A stretch of 64,000 bases of DNA from Cellulosimicrobium sp. CUA-896 (GTDB lineage Bacteria > Actinomycetota > Actinomycetes > Actinomycetales > Cellulomonadaceae). Both the position numbers and the translations under genes were made by a program. The stretch covers positions 62,001-126,000 of the forward strand of contig NZ_MKKH01000044.1 of the NCBI RefSeq assembly GCF_001942335.1. Direction: 5' to 3'. Of this stretch, positions 45,749-57,602 are shown piece after piece. Positions within the stretch are counted from its first letter, which is position 1, and every line of letters starts with the position of its first letter. The notes below the pieces were generated by a model. That model did not search any database, was not told the origin of the DNA, and worked only from the letters and a program-made list of their open reading frames with translations.

Positions 45749-46092
45749 GTTCAGGTTGCCTGATACGGGCGCGCTCTTTCACGTGTCGAACAGTGTGTTG
45801 AACCGGTCCTCGCGGCGCGAGGACGGACACCGGGTCCCTTACGGCCCGGGTCTGCGGGTTGAGCTCTCTGTCGACACGGATCGAGCACCCCGCGGGACGC
45901 ACGTTCCGAGCAGGCTCGACAAACGTTGTGGCCACGCTGCAGCGCCGTGCGCGAGCACGGTGCGCGGCGGTTCACATATCCAACGGCCCCGCGCCTTCCC
46001 GGCGTGTGCGCCAGGTGCGTCGCGACTACGCGACACGCCCGAGCGCGGGGGTCGGACAGCTAGCGGTTCGAGAGAGAGAGTCAGACGACGCC

Positions 46093-46399
46093 ATGGCGGG
46101 ACAGAAGATCCGCATCCGGCTCAAGTCCTACGACCACGAGGTCATCGACAGCTCGGCGCGCAAGATCGTCGACACGGTGACGCGCGCTGGTGCAACGGTC
46201 GTGGGTCCGGTGCCGCTGCGACGGAGAAGAACGTCTTCACCGTCATCCGGTCGCCTCACAAGTACAAGGACAGCCGCGAGCACTTCGAGATGCGCACGCA
46301 CAAGCGGCTGATCGACATCATCGACCCCACGCCGAAGGCGTCGACTCGCTCATGCGTCTCGACCTGCCGGCCGACGTGAACATCGAGATCAAGCTCTGA
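46093..46399 (+). CDS. rpsJ: 30S ribosomal protein S10 (two frameshifts)
   Basis: The ~102-residue protein has the S10 motifs [40 protein letters not shown] and the end [12 protein letters not shown]. Single bases are missing near 46219 (CTGCGACG for CTGCCGACG) and 46341. S10 also binds NusB and NusG. It is the first gene of the S10 operon. Confidence 0.95.
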
Positions 46400-46413
46400 G
46401 GCTGGAGGACATC

Positions 46414-47075
46414 ATGACTACCCCCCAGCAGAACGCCCGCCCGGTCACGGCCGTGCTCGGCACCAAGCTCGGGATGACGCAGCTCTGGGACGAGGCCGGT
46501 CGCCTCGTGCCCGTGACGGTCGTCGCGGTCGGCACCAACGTCATCACGCAGGTCCGTACGGCTGACGCCGACGGCTACGCCGCGGTCCAGCTCGCCTACG
46601 GGCAGATCGACCCGCGCAAGGTCACCAAGCCCCTCAAGGGCCACTTCGAGAGGCCGGCGTCACGCCGCGCCGCCACGTGGCCGAGGTCCGCACCTCCGAC
46701 GCCGCCGAGTACGCGCTCGGCCAGGAGATCACCGCCGAGGCCTTCGAGGCCGGTGCCGTGGTCGACGTCGTGGGCACGACCAAGGGCAAGGGCACCGCCG
46801 GTGTCATGAAGCGTCACGGCTTCGCCGGCGTCGGCGCCTCGCACGGTGCCCACCGCAACCACCGCAAGCCCGGCTCGATCGGTGGGGCCTCGACCCCGTC
46901 GCGCGTGTTCAAGGGCCTGCGCATGGCCGGTCGCATGGGCAACGCCCGCCAGACCACCCAGAACCTGACCGTCCACGCGGTCGACGTCGAGAAGGGTCTG
47001 CTGCTCGTCAAGGGCGCGGTCCCCGGCCCCAAGGGCGGCGTCGTCCTCGTGCGCAGCGCCGCGAAGGGAGCGTGA
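46414..47075 (+). CDS. rplC: 50S ribosomal protein L3 (frameshifted)
   Basis: The ~220-residue protein shows [16 protein letters not shown] at the start and the [10 protein letters not shown]...[15 protein letters not shown] loop that reaches the peptidyl transferase centre. One A is lost near 46650 (GAGAGGCC for GAGAAGGCC). The ATG follows GGAGG. Confidence 0.95.
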
Positions 47076-47080
47076 ACCCC

Positions 47081-47791
47081 ATGGCTGAGCAGACCGCTCT
47101 GACCGTCGACGTCCTCGACGCGAACGGCACGAAGGCCGGCACCGCCGAGCTCCCCGCCGCGGTGTTCGACGTCGAGACGAACGTCCCGCTGATCCACCAG
47201 GTCGTCGTCGCGCAGCGCGCCGCCGCGCGCCAGGCACGCACGACACCAAGACCCGCGGCGAGGTCCGCGGCGGTGGCAAGAAGCCGTACAAGCAGAAGGG
47301 CACCGGTCGCGCCCGTCAGGGCTCGATCCGCGCGCCGCAGTTCGCCGGCGGTGGCACCGTCCACGGCCCGACGCCGCGCTCGTACGACCAGCGCACGCCC
47401 AAGAAGATGAAGCTGCCGCGCTGCGCGGCGCCTGTCCGACCGGGCGCGTCACGGCCGCGTGCACGTCGTCACGGGGTTCGGGGTCGACGGCACGCCGTCG
47501 ACGCGGACCGCCCTCGCGACGCTCGCCAAGCTCTCCGGGCGCAAGCACGTCCTCGTGGTCACCGAGCGCGGTGACGACCTGACGATCAAGTCGCTGCGGA
47601 ACGTCGAGCAGGTCCACCTCCTGGTGGCCGACCAGCTCAACACCTACGACGTCCTCGTCTCGGACGACGTCGTCTTCACGCAGGGCGCGCTCGACGCGTT
47701 CCTGGCCGGCCCGGTCAAGGGTCGCTCCGCGAAGGCCGTCGCCACCTCCACCGAGGCGGACGAGACTGCTGCCGAGGAGGCCGCGAAGTGA
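47081..47791 (+). CDS. rplD: 50S ribosomal protein L4 (three frameshifts)
   Basis: The ~237-residue protein has the L4 extended loop ([20 protein letters not shown], which lines the exit tunnel) and the C-terminal ALRNVEQVH-type region ([20 protein letters not shown]). Bases are missing near 47231, 47414 and 47432. In many bacteria L4 represses the S10 operon. ATG 47081 is preferred over GTG 47072. Confidence 0.93.
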
Positions 47792-48078
47792 CCACCGTGA
47801 CCAAGGACCCCCGTGACGTGATCCTCGCGCCGGTCGTCTCCGAGAAGAGCTACGGCCTGCTCGACGAGGGCAAGTACACGTTCATCGTCGACCCGCGGAG
47901 CAACAAGACCGAGATCAAGATCGCGATCGAGCAGATCTTCGACGTCAAGGTCGCCTCGGTGAACACGATCAACCGCAAGGGCAAGGCGCGTCGCACGCGT
48001 TTCGGCCTGGGCAAGCGCAAGGACACCAAGCGTGCGATCGTCACCCTCCGCGAGGGCACGATCGACATCTTCGGCTGA
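47788..48078 (+). CDS. rplW: 50S ribosomal protein L23
   Basis: The 96-residue protein has [16 protein letters not shown] and the RNA-binding [16 protein letters not shown] loop. L23 sits at the tunnel exit and docks trigger factor and SRP. GTG 47788 overlaps the rplD stop. Confidence 0.97.
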   Translation: MTTVTKDPRDVILAPVVSEKSYGLLDEGKYTFIVDPRSNKTEIKIAIEQIFDVKVASVNTINRKGKARRTRFGLGKRKDTKRAIVTLREGTIDIFG

Positions 48079-48109
48079 GCCGACGAGAGCAGATTGAGGA
48101 CAGATCCCC

Positions 48110-48946
<837 letters not shown>

Positions 48947-48961
48947 TAGGAGCCTGGAGAC

Positions 48962-49243
48962 ATGCCTCGTAGCCTGAAGAAGGGCCCCTTCGTCGACGAC
49001 CACCTGCAGAAGAAGGTGGACGCTCAGAACGAGAAGGGGACCAAGAACGTCATCAAGACCTGGTCCCGTCGGTCGGTCATCACGCCCGACTTCCTCGGTC
49101 ACACCTTTGCCGTGCACGACGGCCGCAAGCACACCCCGGTGTTCGTCACCGAGGCGATGGTCGGCCACAAGCTCGGCGAGTTCGCTCCCACGCGGACCTT
49201 CCGCGGCCACGTGAAGGACGACAAGAAGGGCCGTCGCCGCTGA
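48962..49243 (+). CDS. rpsS: 30S ribosomal protein S19
   Basis: The 93-residue protein shows [17 protein letters not shown] and [16 protein letters not shown], typical of S19 in the 30S head. It has a GGAG ribosome site and is intact. Confidence 0.98.
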   Translation: MPRSLKKGPFVDDHLQKKVDAQNEKGTKNVIKTWSRRSVITPDFLGHTFAVHDGRKHTPVFVTEAMVGHKLGEFAPTRTFRGHVKDDKKGRRR

Positions 49244-49316
49244 CTCGTGGGCCCCGGCCCGCGAGACAAGCAGTGACGTGCTCCTGACGGTCACAAGACA
49301 AGAAGGCAGGACAGCA

Positions 49317-49694
49317 ATGGAAGCCAAGGCGCAGGCGCGGTTCGTCCGTGTCACGCCCCAGAAGGCCCGGCGCGTCGTGGACCTCATCCGTGGCAAGCAG
49401 GCCTCCGAGGCCGTCGCGGTGCTGAAGTTCGCACCGCAGTCGGCGAGCGAGCCCGTCCGCAAGGTCGTGGAGAGCGCCATCGCCAACGCCCGGGTGAAGG
49501 CCGACCGCGCGAGCGTCGCGTTCGAGGAGCAGGAGCTCGTCGTGCGCGAGGTGTTCGTCGACGAGGGCCCGACCCTCAAGCGTTTCCGCCCGCGTGCCCA
49601 GGGCCGCGCGAGCCGCATCCTCAAGCGCACGAGCCACATCACCGTGGTCGTGGCACCGAAGACGCAGCGTGAGAACAAGGAAGGGACCCGATAG
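49317..49694 (+). CDS. rplV: 50S ribosomal protein L22
   Basis: The 125-residue protein has [18 protein letters not shown] and the tunnel loop [20 protein letters not shown], where macrolide-resistance changes occur in other species; no such change is evident. Its stop overlaps the rpsC start by one base. Confidence 0.97.
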   Translation: MEAKAQARFVRVTPQKARRVVDLIRGKQASEAVAVLKFAPQSASEPVRKVVESAIANARVKADRASVAFEEQELVVREVFVDEGPTLKRFRPRAQGRASRILKRTSHITVVVAPKTQRENKEGTR

Positions 49695-50529
49695 TGGGAC
49701 AGAAGGTTCACCCGCACGGGTACCGCCTCGCATCACCACCGACCACCGGTCGCGCTGGTTCGCCGACAGCACCAAGCCCGGTCAGCGGTACCGCGACTAC
49801 GTCCGCGAGGACGTCCAGATCCGCAAGCTCATGAGCACCGGTCTCGAGCGCGCCGGCATCTCCAAGGTCGAGATCGAGCGCACCCGTGACCGCGTCCGCG
49901 TGGACATCCACACGGCGCGCCCCGGCATCGTCATCGGCCGCCGCGGCGCCGAGGCGGACCGCATCCGCGGCGAGCTGGAGAAGCTCACCGGCAAGCAGGT
50001 GCAGCTCAACATCCTCGAGGTCAAGAACGCGGAGATCGACGCGCAGCTCGTGGCCCAGGGGATCGCCGAGCAGCTCGCGAGCCGTGTCTCGTTCCGTCGC
50101 GCCATGCGCAAGGGCATCCAGTCCGCCCAGCGTGCCGGTGCGAAGGGCATCCGCGTGCAGGTCTCCGGCCGCCTCGGCGGCGCGGAGATGAGCCGGTCCG
50201 AGTTCTACCGCGAGGGTCGTGTGCCGCTGCACACGCTGCGCGCGAACATCGACTACGGCTTCTTCGAGGCCCGCACGACCTTCGGCCGCATCGGCGTGAA
50301 GGTGTGGATCTACAAGGGCGACATGACGGAGAAGGAGTGGGCGGCGCAGCAGGCGTCGGCCGCCCCGCGCCAGGGCCGTGGTCCCCGCGGCGACCGTGGC
50401 GAGCGCCGTGGTGGGCGTCGTCCCGAGCGTTCGGCCGAGCGGAGCGCTGCTCCCGAGGCGCCGGCCGCCGAGCAGGCCCCGGCCACGGAGCCCGCTCAGC
50501 AGGCCCCTGAGACCGGAACGGAGGCCTGA
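49694..50529 (+). CDS. rpsC: 30S ribosomal protein S3 (frameshifted)
   Basis: The ~278-residue protein has the KH domain ([18 protein letters not shown]) and the [17 protein letters not shown] region of S3, with a long Arg/Ala/Pro-rich actinobacterial tail. One G is missing near 49729 (CTCGCATC for CTCGGCATC), 12 codons in. GTG 49694 overlaps the rplV stop. Confidence 0.95.
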
Positions 50530-50531
50530 GC

Positions 50532-50951
50532 ATGCTGATCCCGCGCAGGCTCAAGCACCGCAAGCAGCACCACCCGTCGCGCTCCGGCGCGGCGAAGGGT
50601 GGCACGCAGATCTCCTTCGGCGACTACGGCATCCAGGCTCTCGAGCCCGCGTACGTCACGAACCGGCAGATCGAGGCTGCTCGTATCGCGATGACCCGTC
50701 ACATCAAGCGTGGCGGAAAGGTCTGGATCAACATCTACCCGGACCGCCCGCTGACGAAGAAGCCCGCCGAGACCCGCATGGGCTCCGGCAAGGGCTCGCC
50801 CGAGTGGTGGGTCGCCAACGTCAAGCCCGGCCGCATCGTGTTCGAGCTGGCCGGTGTCCCGGAGCCCCTGGCTCGCGAGGCGATGCGCCGCGCGATCCAC
50901 AAGCTCCCGATGAAGTGCCGTTTCGTGGTGCGCGAGGGTGGTGGCAACTGA
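50532..50951 (+). CDS. rplP: 50S ribosomal protein L16
   Basis: The 139-residue protein begins [15 protein letters not shown] and has [14 protein letters not shown], the loop near the A-site tRNA. It is intact and its stop overlaps rpmC. Confidence 0.98.
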   Translation: MLIPRRLKHRKQHHPSRSGAAKGGTQISFGDYGIQALEPAYVTNRQIEAARIAMTRHIKRGGKVWINIYPDRPLTKKPAETRMGSGKGSPEWWVANVKPGRIVFELAGVPEPLAREAMRRAIHKLPMKCRFVVREGGGN

Positions 50952-51187
50952 TGGCTATCGGAACGAAGGGGCTCGCCCCGGTCGACCTGGACGCCATGGA
51001 CGACGAGTCGCTCGTCGCGAAGCTCAAGGAGACCAAGGAGGAGCTGTTCAACCTCCGCTTCCAGTCGGCCACCGGCCAGCTGGAGAGCCACGGTCGCCTC
51101 AAGGCCGTGCGCCGCGACATCGCCCGGATCTACACGATCCTGCGTGAGCGCGAGCTCGGTATCCGTACTGCGCCGAGCGCCGAGTGA
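50951..51187 (+). CDS. rpmC: 50S ribosomal protein L29
   Basis: The 78-residue helical protein has [20 protein letters not shown] and [15 protein letters not shown], the L29 signature. It lies near the tunnel exit. ATG 50951 overlaps the rplP stop. Confidence 0.97.
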   Translation: MAIGTKGLAPVDLDAMDDESLVAKLKETKEELFNLRFQSATGQLESHGRLKAVRRDIARIYTILRERELGIRTAPSAE

Positions 51188-51198
51188 GTGAGGCTGGA

Positions 51199-51489
51199 AT
51201 GAGCGAGAACGCAACGAACGTTCCTGTGGAGGACGCCACGCGCGCCAACCGCAAGACGCGCCGCGGCTACGTCGTGAGCGACAAGATGGACAAGACCGTG
51301 GTGGTCGAGGTCGAGGACCGGGTCAAGCACCCGCTCTACGGCAAGGTCATCCGGCGCACGAGCAAGGTCAAGGCGCACGACGAGCAGAACACCGCCGGCG
51401 TCGGCGACCTCGTGGTCATCATGGAGACCCGCCCGCTGTCCGCGACCAAGCGGTGGCGCCTGGTGGAGATCCTCGAGAAGGCCAAGTAA
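51199..51489 (+). CDS. rpsQ: 30S ribosomal protein S17
   Basis: The 96-residue protein shows [20 protein letters not shown] and [19 protein letters not shown] favour ATG 51199; GTG 51184, overlapping the rpmC stop, is also in frame. It is the last gene of the S10 operon. Confidence 0.96.
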   Translation: MSENATNVPVEDATRANRKTRRGYVVSDKMDKTVVVEVEDRVKHPLYGKVIRRTSKVKAHDEQNTAGVGDLVVIMETRPLSATKRWRLVEILEKAK

Positions 51490-51518
51490 GGTCTGACGGT
51501 TCGCCGACAGGCACGGTC

Positions 51519-51544
51519 TGACGGGCGGCACGCTCCGCCCGTCA
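51519..51544 (+). terminator. Hairpin between S10 and spc operons
   Basis: TGACGGGCGG pairs with CCGCCCGTCA around a 6-base loop, in a 224-base gap before rplN. Confidence 0.7.
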
Positions 51545-51713
51545 CGACCGGTCTCGTGCCGGGCCCTCGGGCGCGGCAACCAGTGAGGACAGGACCGGGA
51601 GCGCTCCGCCCCCGGCCTGGCCGGTTCACCCGCGAGGGACCCGGCACTGACAGCTATCCGTTCGGCAAGGCTCGCCCACCGGCGAGAACCGGCTCGACGA
51701 CAGGAGTACATAC

Positions 51714-52082
51714 ATGATCCAGCAGGAGTCGCGACTTCGTGTCGCCGACAACACGGGTGCCAAGGAGATCCTCTGCATCCGTGTTCTCGGTGGCTCGGGC
51801 CGTCGCTACGCCGGAATCGGTGACGTCATCGTCGCCACCGTCAAGGACGCGATCCCGGGCGGCAACGTGAAGAGGGGCGACGTCGTCAAGGCGGTCGTCG
51901 TCCGCACCGCCAAGGAGCGCCGTCGTCCGGACGGTTCCTACATCAAGTTCGACGAGAACGCGGCCGTGATCCTCAAGAACGACGGCGAGCCGCGCGGCAC
52001 GCGCATCTTCGGCCCCGTCGGCCGTGAGCTGCGCGACAAGCGGTTCATGAAGATCATCTCGCTGGCTCCGGAGGTGCTCTGA
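51714..52082 (+). CDS. rplN: 50S ribosomal protein L14
   Basis: The 122-residue protein is a classic L14 ([40 protein letters not shown]). It has an AGGAG ribosome site and opens the spc operon. Confidence 0.98.
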   Translation: MIQQESRLRVADNTGAKEILCIRVLGGSGRRYAGIGDVIVATVKDAIPGGNVKRGDVVKAVVVRTAKERRRPDGSYIKFDENAAVILKNDGEPRGTRIFGPVGRELRDKRFMKIISLAPEVL

Positions 52083-52084
52083 CC

Positions 52085-52426
52085 ATGGCGAAGATCAAGA
52101 AGGGCGACCTCGTGGTCGTCATCGCGGGCAAGGACAAGGGCAAGCAGGGCCGCGTCCTCGAGGTCCTCAAGGACAGCGACCGCCTGGTCGTCGAGGGCGT
52201 CCAGCGCGTCACGAAGCACACCAAGGTCGGCCAGTCCCAGCGGGGCACCCGGACCGGTGGCATCGAGACGGTCGAGGCCCCGATCCACGTCAGCAACGTG
52301 ATGGTCGTCGACCCGGAGACCAAGAAGGGCACCCGCGTCGGGTACCGCACCGAAGAGGTCGAGCGTGACGGCCGCCAGCGCACCGTTCGCGTGCGCGTCG
52401 CCAAGCGCTCCGGTAAGGACATCTGA
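52085..52426 (+). CDS. rplX: 50S ribosomal protein L24
   Basis: The 113-residue protein has a KOW motif ([20 protein letters not shown]) and is an early assembly protein of the large subunit. It is two bases after rplN and overlaps rplE by one base. Confidence 0.97.
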   Translation: MAKIKKGDLVVVIAGKDKGKQGRVLEVLKDSDRLVVEGVQRVTKHTKVGQSQRGTRTGGIETVEAPIHVSNVMVVDPETKKGTRVGYRTEEVERDGRQRTVRVRVAKRSGKDI

Positions 52427-52995
52427 TGAGCACCGATATCGCAGCCCCCGAGGTCCCGCGCCTCAAGCAGCGCTACCGCGACGAGATCGTCGCCGGCCTG
52501 CGCGAGGAGTTCGGGCACGAGAACGTCAACCAGGTCGCCCGCGTCACGAAGATCGTCGTGAACATGGGTGTCGGTGACGCGGCCAAGGACTCGAAGCTCA
52601 TCGAGGGCGCCATCCGGGACCTGTCCGCGATCACCGGCCAGAAGCCGCAGGTGACGAAGGCCCGCAAGTCCATCGCGCAGTTCAAGCTGCGCGAGGGCAT
52701 GCCGATCGGTGCGCACGTCACGCTGCGCGGCGACCGGATGTGGGAGTTCCTCGACCGTCTGCTGTCGATCGCCCTGCCGCGCATCCGCGACTTCCGCGGT
52801 CTGTCGCCGAAGCAGTTCGACGGCCACGGCAACTACACGTTCGGCCTCACGGAGCAGTCGATGTTCCACGAGATCGACCAGGACAAGATCGACCGTGTCC
52901 GCGGCATGGACATCACGATCGTGACCACGGCGACGACCGACGACGAGGGCCGCTCCCTGCTGCGCCGTCTCGGTTTCCCCTTCAAGGAGAACTGA
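52426..52995 (+). CDS. rplE: 50S ribosomal protein L5
   Basis: The 189-residue protein shows [20 protein letters not shown] and [18 protein letters not shown]5 binds 5S rRNA and contacts the P-site tRNA. It is intact. Confidence 0.98.
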   Translation: MSTDIAAPEVPRLKQRYRDEIVAGLREEFGHENVNQVARVTKIVVNMGVGDAAKDSKLIEGAIRDLSAITGQKPQVTKARKSIAQFKLREGMPIGAHVTLRGDRMWEFLDRLLSIALPRIRDFRGLSPKQFDGHGNYTFGLTEQSMFHEIDQDKIDRVRGMDITIVTTATTDDEGRSLLRRLGFPFKEN

Positions 52996-52996
52996 C

Positions 52997-53182
52997 ATGG
53001 CGAAGAAGGCCCTGATCAACAAGGCGGCCGCCAAGCCGAAGTTCGCGGTCCGCGCCTACACCCGGTGCCAGCGGTGCGGTCGTCCGCACTCCGTGTACCG
53101 CAAGTTCGGCCTGTGCCGCATCTGCCTGCGCGAGATGGCACACCGTGGTGAGCTTCCCGGCGTCACCAAGAGCAGCTGGTAA
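52997..53182 (+). CDS. rpsZ: 30S ribosomal protein S14, zinc-binding type (S14Z)
   Basis: The 61-residue protein has two CxxC pairs (CQRC and CRIC), so it is the short zinc-dependent form. Some actinobacteria carry a second, zinc-free S14 elsewhere for zinc limitation; none is visible in this window. Confidence 0.96.
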   Translation: MAKKALINKAAAKPKFAVRAYTRCQRCGRPHSVYRKFGLCRICLREMAHRGELPGVTKSSW

Positions 53183-53261
53183 CAACTACGTCGCCGGTCC
53201 CGGCGGGACGCGCCACGCGTGCGTCCGCCGGGATACCCCGACGAGGAAGGGCTGAAGCCCG

Positions 53262-53660
53262 ATGACGATGACCGACCCGATCGCAGACATGCTCACGCGT
53301 CTGCGCAACGCGAACTCGGCCTACCACGAGACGGTCTCCATGCCGCACTCGAAGCTGAAGTCGCACATCGCCGAGATCCTCCAGGCCGAGGGCTACATCG
53401 CCGGCTGGAGCGTCGAGGACGCGAGGGTGGGCAAGACGCTCACCATCCAGCTCAAGTTCGGCCCGAACCGTGAGCGCAGCCTCGCCGGCGTGCGCCGCGT
53501 GTCGAAGCCCGGCCTGCGCGTCTACGCGAAGTCCACCAACCTGCCCAAGGTCCTCGGCGGCCTGGGCGTGGCGATCCTGTCCACGTCCTCCGGCCTGCTG
53601 ACGGACAAGCAGGCCGCCACGAAGGGCGTGGGCGGCGAAGTCCTCGCCTACGTCTGGTAA
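53262..53660 (+). CDS. rpsH: 30S ribosomal protein S8
   Basis: The 132-residue protein shows [19 protein letters not shown] and ends in [11 protein letters not shown], as S8 does. In enterobacteria S8 regulates the spc operon. It is intact. Confidence 0.98.
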   Translation: MTMTDPIADMLTRLRNANSAYHETVSMPHSKLKSHIAEILQAEGYIAGWSVEDARVGKTLTIQLKFGPNRERSLAGVRRVSKPGLRVYAKSTNLPKVLGGLGVAILSTSSGLLTDKQAATKGVGGEVLAYVW

Positions 53661-53679
53661 CCCGGAAAGGAGATCCGCC

Positions 53680-54216
53680 ATGTCTCGAATCGGCAAGCTC
53701 CCCGTTCCGGTCCCGGCCGGCGTGGACGTCACCATCAGCGGCGCGCTCGTGACCGTGAAGGGCCCCAAGGGCTCTCTCGAGCACCGTGTGCCCGCTCCCA
53801 TCAACGTCGCCCAGGAGGACGGCACCCTCGTGGTGACGCGCCCGGACGACGAGCGCGAGTCCCGCTCGCTGCACGGCCTCACGCGCACCCTGCTGGCGAA
53901 CCTCGTCCAGGGCGTGACGCAGGGCTACGAGAAGAAGCTGGAGATCGTGGGCACGGGTTACCGCGTGACCGCGAAGGGTGCGGACCTCGAGTTCGCGCTC
54001 GGGTTCAGCCACCCGGTGGTCGTCTCGGCACCGGCCGGCATCACGTTCGCGGTCGAGAGCCCGACGAAGTTCTCGGTCTCCGGCATCGACAAGCAGCAGG
54101 TCGGCGAGGTCGCGGCGAACATCCGCAAGATCCGCAAGCCCGAGCCGTACAAGGGCAAGGGTGTGCGTTACGCCGGCGAGGTCGTCCGCCGCAAGGTCGG
54201 AAAGGCTGGTAAGTAA
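53680..54216 (+). CDS. rplF: 50S ribosomal protein L6
   Basis: The 178-residue protein begins [17 protein letters not shown] and has the C-terminal [19 protein letters not shown] signature. It sits near the sarcin-ricin loop. It is intact with an AAGGAG ribosome site. Confidence 0.98.
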   Translation: MSRIGKLPVPVPAGVDVTISGALVTVKGPKGSLEHRVPAPINVAQEDGTLVVTRPDDERESRSLHGLTRTLLANLVQGVTQGYEKKLEIVGTGYRVTAKGADLEFALGFSHPVVVSAPAGITFAVESPTKFSVSGIDKQQVGEVAANIRKIRKPEPYKGKGVRYAGEVVRRKVGKAGK

Positions 54217-54218
54217 CG

Positions 54219-54589
54219 ATGGCTCTGAAGGTTCTCGGCAAGGGCAAGGCCGTCGCGCGTCAGCGCCGCCACCTGCGCCTGCGCAAGAAGATCAAGGGGA
54301 CCGCCGCTCGTCCGCGCCTCGTGGTGACGCGCTCCACGCGCCACATCACGGCCCAGGTCGTCGACGACACGATCGGTCAGACCCTCGCGTCGGCGTCCTC
54401 CCTCGAGGCGGACCTGCGCGCTCTCGACGGCGACAAGAGCGCCAAGGCCCGTCGGGTCGGCGAGCTCGTCGCCGAGCGTGCGAAGGCCAAGGCGTCGACT
54501 CGGTCGTGTTCGACCGCGGTGGCAACAAGTACCACGGCCGGGTCGCGGCGGTCGCCGACGGCGCCCGCGAGGGCGGTCTGGCCCTGTGA
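54219..54589 (+). CDS. rplR: 50S ribosomal protein L18 (frameshifted)
   Basis: The ~123-residue 5S rRNA-binding protein shows [20 protein letters not shown] and, after the missing G near 54491 is restored, [20 protein letters not shown]. It follows rplF by two bases. Confidence 0.95.
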
Positions 54590-54629
54590 CGACGTCGACC
54601 ATCCGTACACGGAAGCAAAGGATTCTCTG

Positions 54630-55283
54630 ATGGCTGCAGGGCAGCGCAGCAACACCGGCGCCCCCACGGGTGCCGCCAACGAGTCGAGCGACCAGAACGC
54701 TCGCGGGGGACGCGACAACCGTCGTGACAACCGCCGCGACGGTCGCCGCGGCGACGCAGCCGAGAAGAACGCCTTCGTCGAGCGCGTCGTCACCATCAAC
54801 CGCGTCGCCAAGGTCGTCAAGGGCGGCCGCCGCTTCAGCTTCACCGCGCTCGTCGTGGTGGGCGACGGCGACGGCACGGTCGGCGTCGGCTACGGCAAGG
54901 CGAAGGAGGTGCCCGCGGCGATCGCCAAGGGTGTCGAGGAGGCCAAGAAGAACTTCTTCAAGGTCCCGCGCATCCAGGGCACCATCCCGCATCCGATCCA
55001 GGGCGAGGCCGCCGCCGGCGTCGTCTTCCTCCGCCCGGCCTCTCCGGGTACCGGTGTGATCGCCGGTGGTCCGGTGCGCGCCGTGCTCGAGTGCGCAGGC
55101 ATCCACGACGTGCTGAGCAAGTCGCTCGGCTCGTCCAACGCGATCAACATCGTGCACGCGACCGTGGAGGCGCTGCGCGGCCTGGAGCAGCCCGAGGCTG
55201 TCGCCGCGCGTCGTGGTCTCCCGCTCGAGGACGTGGCCCCGGCCGCGCTCCTGCGCGCGCGTGCTGCGGGGGTGAGCGCCTGA
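54630..55283 (+). CDS. rpsE: 30S ribosomal protein S5
   Basis: The 217-residue protein has an Arg/Asp/Asn-rich N-terminal extension, then the S5 core ([38 protein letters not shown]). S5 lines the mRNA entry and affects fidelity. It overlaps rpmD by one base. Confidence 0.98.
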   Translation: MAAGQRSNTGAPTGAANESSDQNARGGRDNRRDNRRDGRRGDAAEKNAFVERVVTINRVAKVVKGGRRFSFTALVVVGDGDGTVGVGYGKAKEVPAAIAKGVEEAKKNFFKVPRIQGTIPHPIQGEAAAGVVFLRPASPGTGVIAGGPVRAVLECAGIHDVLSKSLGSSNAINIVHATVEALRGLEQPEAVAARRGLPLEDVAPAALLRARAAGVSA

Positions 55284-55465
55284 TGGCCAGGCTGAAGGTG
55301 ACCCAGAAGAAGTCCGCCATCGGCGGCAAGCAGAACCAGCGCGACACGCTGCGCACTCTGGGCCTCAAGCGGATCGGCGACACCGCCGTGAAGGAGGACC
55401 GCCCGGAGATCCGCGGCATGGTCGCGACGGTGGCGCACCTCGTCACCGTTGAGGAGGTCGAGTGA
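55283..55465 (+). CDS. rpmD: 50S ribosomal protein L30
   Basis: The 60-residue protein shows [20 protein letters not shown], the L30 pattern. It is intact and in normal spc operon order, two bases before rplO. Confidence 0.97.
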   Translation: MARLKVTQKKSAIGGKQNQRDTLRTLGLKRIGDTAVKEDRPEIRGMVATVAHLVTVEEVE

Positions 55466-55467
55466 CG

Positions 55468-55981
55468 ATGCTGAGAAGGCCACGAAGAAGACCGCCGAGG
55501 CTCCGCAGGCGAAGGCGGCCGAGGTCGAGCAGGGTGCCGGCGGCACCCTCAAGGTCCACCACCTGCGTCCGGCCCCCGGCGCCAAGAAGGCCAAGACCCG
55601 CGTGGGTCGTGGTGAGGCGTCGAAGGGCAAGACGGCGGGCCGCGGTACCAAGGGTACGAAGGCGCGCTACCAGTCCCCGAGCGCTTCGAGGGCGGGCAGA
55701 TGCCTCTGCACATGCGCCTGCCGAAGCTGCGCGGCTTCAAGAACCCGTTCCGCACCGAGTACCAGGTCGTCAACCTGGACAAGCTCGCGGCGCTGTACCC
55801 CGAGGGTGGCTCCGTCACCGTCGAGGACCTCGTCGCGAAGGGCGCGGTCCGCAAGGGCCAGCCGGTGAAGGTGCTGGGCACGGGCGAGATCACCGTCAAG
55901 CTCGAGGTCGCGGTCGACGCCCTCTCGGGTTCCGCGCGCGAGAAGATCCTCGCGGCGGGCGGCTCGGTCTCGCAGGACTGA
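55468..55981 (+). CDS. rplO: 50S ribosomal protein L15 (two frameshifts)
   Basis: The ~171-residue protein has an Ala/Lys-rich actinobacterial N-terminus, the Gly-rich [12 protein letters not shown] segment and [20 protein letters not shown]. One G is missing just after the ATG (55471) and another near 55673 (CAGTCCCC for CAGGTCCCC). Confidence 0.93.
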
Positions 55982-55988
55982 CACCGAC

Positions 55989-56028
55989 GGACAGGGCCGG
56001 TGGCGCGCACGCGCCGTCGGCCCTGTCC
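55989..56028 (+). terminator. Terminator after rplO
   Basis: GGACAGGGCCG pairs with CGGCCCTGTCC around a GC-rich inner loop. Confidence 0.75.
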
Positions 56029-56191
56029 GCGTCTGAGGGGAGCCGCAGCGCTCGTGCCCTCGATCCGGCCACGGTCCTGCCCGACGGCGGGGCAGGGCTA
56101 GACTTCTCCACGGTCCGTCGCCGGTCGCGCACCGGCCGGCCGCCCTCCACCGTCGGACGGGCGCCCGCCTGTCCGGTCGGCGGACATCGAA

Positions 56192-56222
56192 TTGCCGAAC
56201 GACGCGGCGCAACGGTTAGGGT
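56192..56222 (+). promoter_or_regulatory. Possible secY promoter in the 325-base rplO-secY gap
   Basis: TTGCCG (56192-56197) and TAGGGT (56217-56222) are 19 bases apart. Another -10-like TAGACT lies near 56099-56104. No gene is supported between 55982 and 56306. Confidence 0.4.
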
Positions 56223-56306
56223 GCCTCTTGGCGCCGGTGCCGTGCGTCACACCTCGCCGGGCCTCCCGGCGACACGACTTCCCGCCTCGGCGGGCCAGGA
56301 GGATAG

Positions 56307-57602
56307 GTGCTCAGCGCATTCGCCCGGGCTTTCCGGACGCCTGACCTGCGGCGCAAGCTGCTGTTCACGATCGCGATCATGGCGATCTTCCGGGTGGGCT
56401 CGTTCATCCCCACGCCGGGCGTGGACTACCCCAACGTGCAGCAGTGCATCGCCGAGTCGCAGAACAACGACCTGCTCGGCCTCGTCAACCTGTTCAGCGG
56501 GGGAGCGCTGCTCCAGCTGTCGATCTTCGCGCTCGGCATCATGCCGTACATCACCGCGAGCATCATCACCCAGCTGCTGCGCGTGGTGATCCCGCGCTTC
56601 GAGGCCCTGCACAAGGAGGGCCAGTCGGGGCAGGCGAAGCTCACGCAGTACACGCGCTACCTGACGATCGCGCTCGCGATCCTCCAGTCGACGACCGTCA
56701 TCACGACGGCGCGCAACGGCCTGCTCTTCCAGGGCTGCTCGGTCGACGTCATCCCCGACGGCAGCTTCGTGACCCTGGCGCTCATGGTCGTCACGATGAC
56801 CGCCGGCACGGGCCTGATCATGTGGCTCGGCGAGCTCATCACCGAGCGCGGCGTCGGCAACGGCATGTCGCTGCTGATCTTCACGTCGATCGCGGCCAGC
56901 TTCCCGACCGCCCTGTGGTCGATCGCGGGCGGCGCGAACGGCGCGGTGAACTTCATCATCATGATCGCGGTGATCATCCTCGTGATCGGGCTCGTCGTGT
57001 TCGTCGAGCAGTCGCAGCGCCGGATCCCGGTGCAGTACGCCAAGCGCATGGTGGGCCGGCGGATGTACGGGGGCTCGAGCACCTACATCCCGATCAAGAT
57101 CAACATGGCGGGCGTCATCCCGGTCATCTTCGCGGCCTCGCTGCTCGCCGTCCCGGGCCTCATCGCCCAGTTCGGGGACCAGACCGCGGGCTGGGTCGTC
57201 TGGGTCAGCACGAACCTCGCCGACCCCGCGGCACCGCTGCACATCGCGCTGTACGTCGCGATGATCCTCTTCTTCTGCTTCTTCTACACGGCGATCACGT
57301 TCAACCCGGACGAGGTCGCGGACAACATGAAGAAGTACGGCGGCTTCATCCCGGGCATCCGCGCGGGTCGCCCGACCGCCGAGTACCTCGACTACGTCAT
57401 CACCCGCATCACGTCCGCGGGCTCCATCTACCTCGCGCTCGTCGCCCTCCTGCCGACGCTCGTCCTCATCGGCCTCGGCGTGAGCACGAACATCCCGTTC
57501 GGTGGGTCCTCGATCCTCATCGTGGTGGGCGTCGGCCTGGAGACGGTCAAGCAGATCGACTCCCAGCTGCAGCAGCGCCACTACGAAGGGTTCCTCCGTT
57601 GA
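56307..57602 (+). CDS. secY: Preprotein translocase subunit SecY
   Basis: The 431-residue protein has ten membrane helices. The plug and pore region ([29 protein letters not shown]) and the cytoplasmic C5 loop ([20 protein letters not shown]), needed for SecA and ribosome binding, are present. It forms the export channel with SecE, encoded at 21.4 kb. GTG 56307 follows AGGAGG. Confidence 0.98.
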   Translation: MLSAFARAFRTPDLRRKLLFTIAIMAIFRVGSFIPTPGVDYPNVQQCIAESQNNDLLGLVNLFSGGALLQLSIFALGIMPYITASIITQLLRVVIPRFEALHKEGQSGQAKLTQYTRYLTIALAILQSTTVITTARNGLLFQGCSVDVIPDGSFVTLALMVVTMTAGTGLIMWLGELITERGVGNGMSLLIFTSIAASFPTALWSIAGGANGAVNFIIMIAVIILVIGLVVFVEQSQRRIPVQYAKRMVGRRMYGGSSTYIPIKINMAGVIPVIFAASLLAVPGLIAQFGDQTAGWVVWVSTNLADPAAPLHIALYVAMILFFCFFYTAITFNPDEVADNMKKYGGFIPGIRAGRPTAEYLDYVITRITSAGSIYLALVALLPTLVLIGLGVSTNIPFGGSSILIVVGVGLETVKQIDSQLQQRHYEGFLR

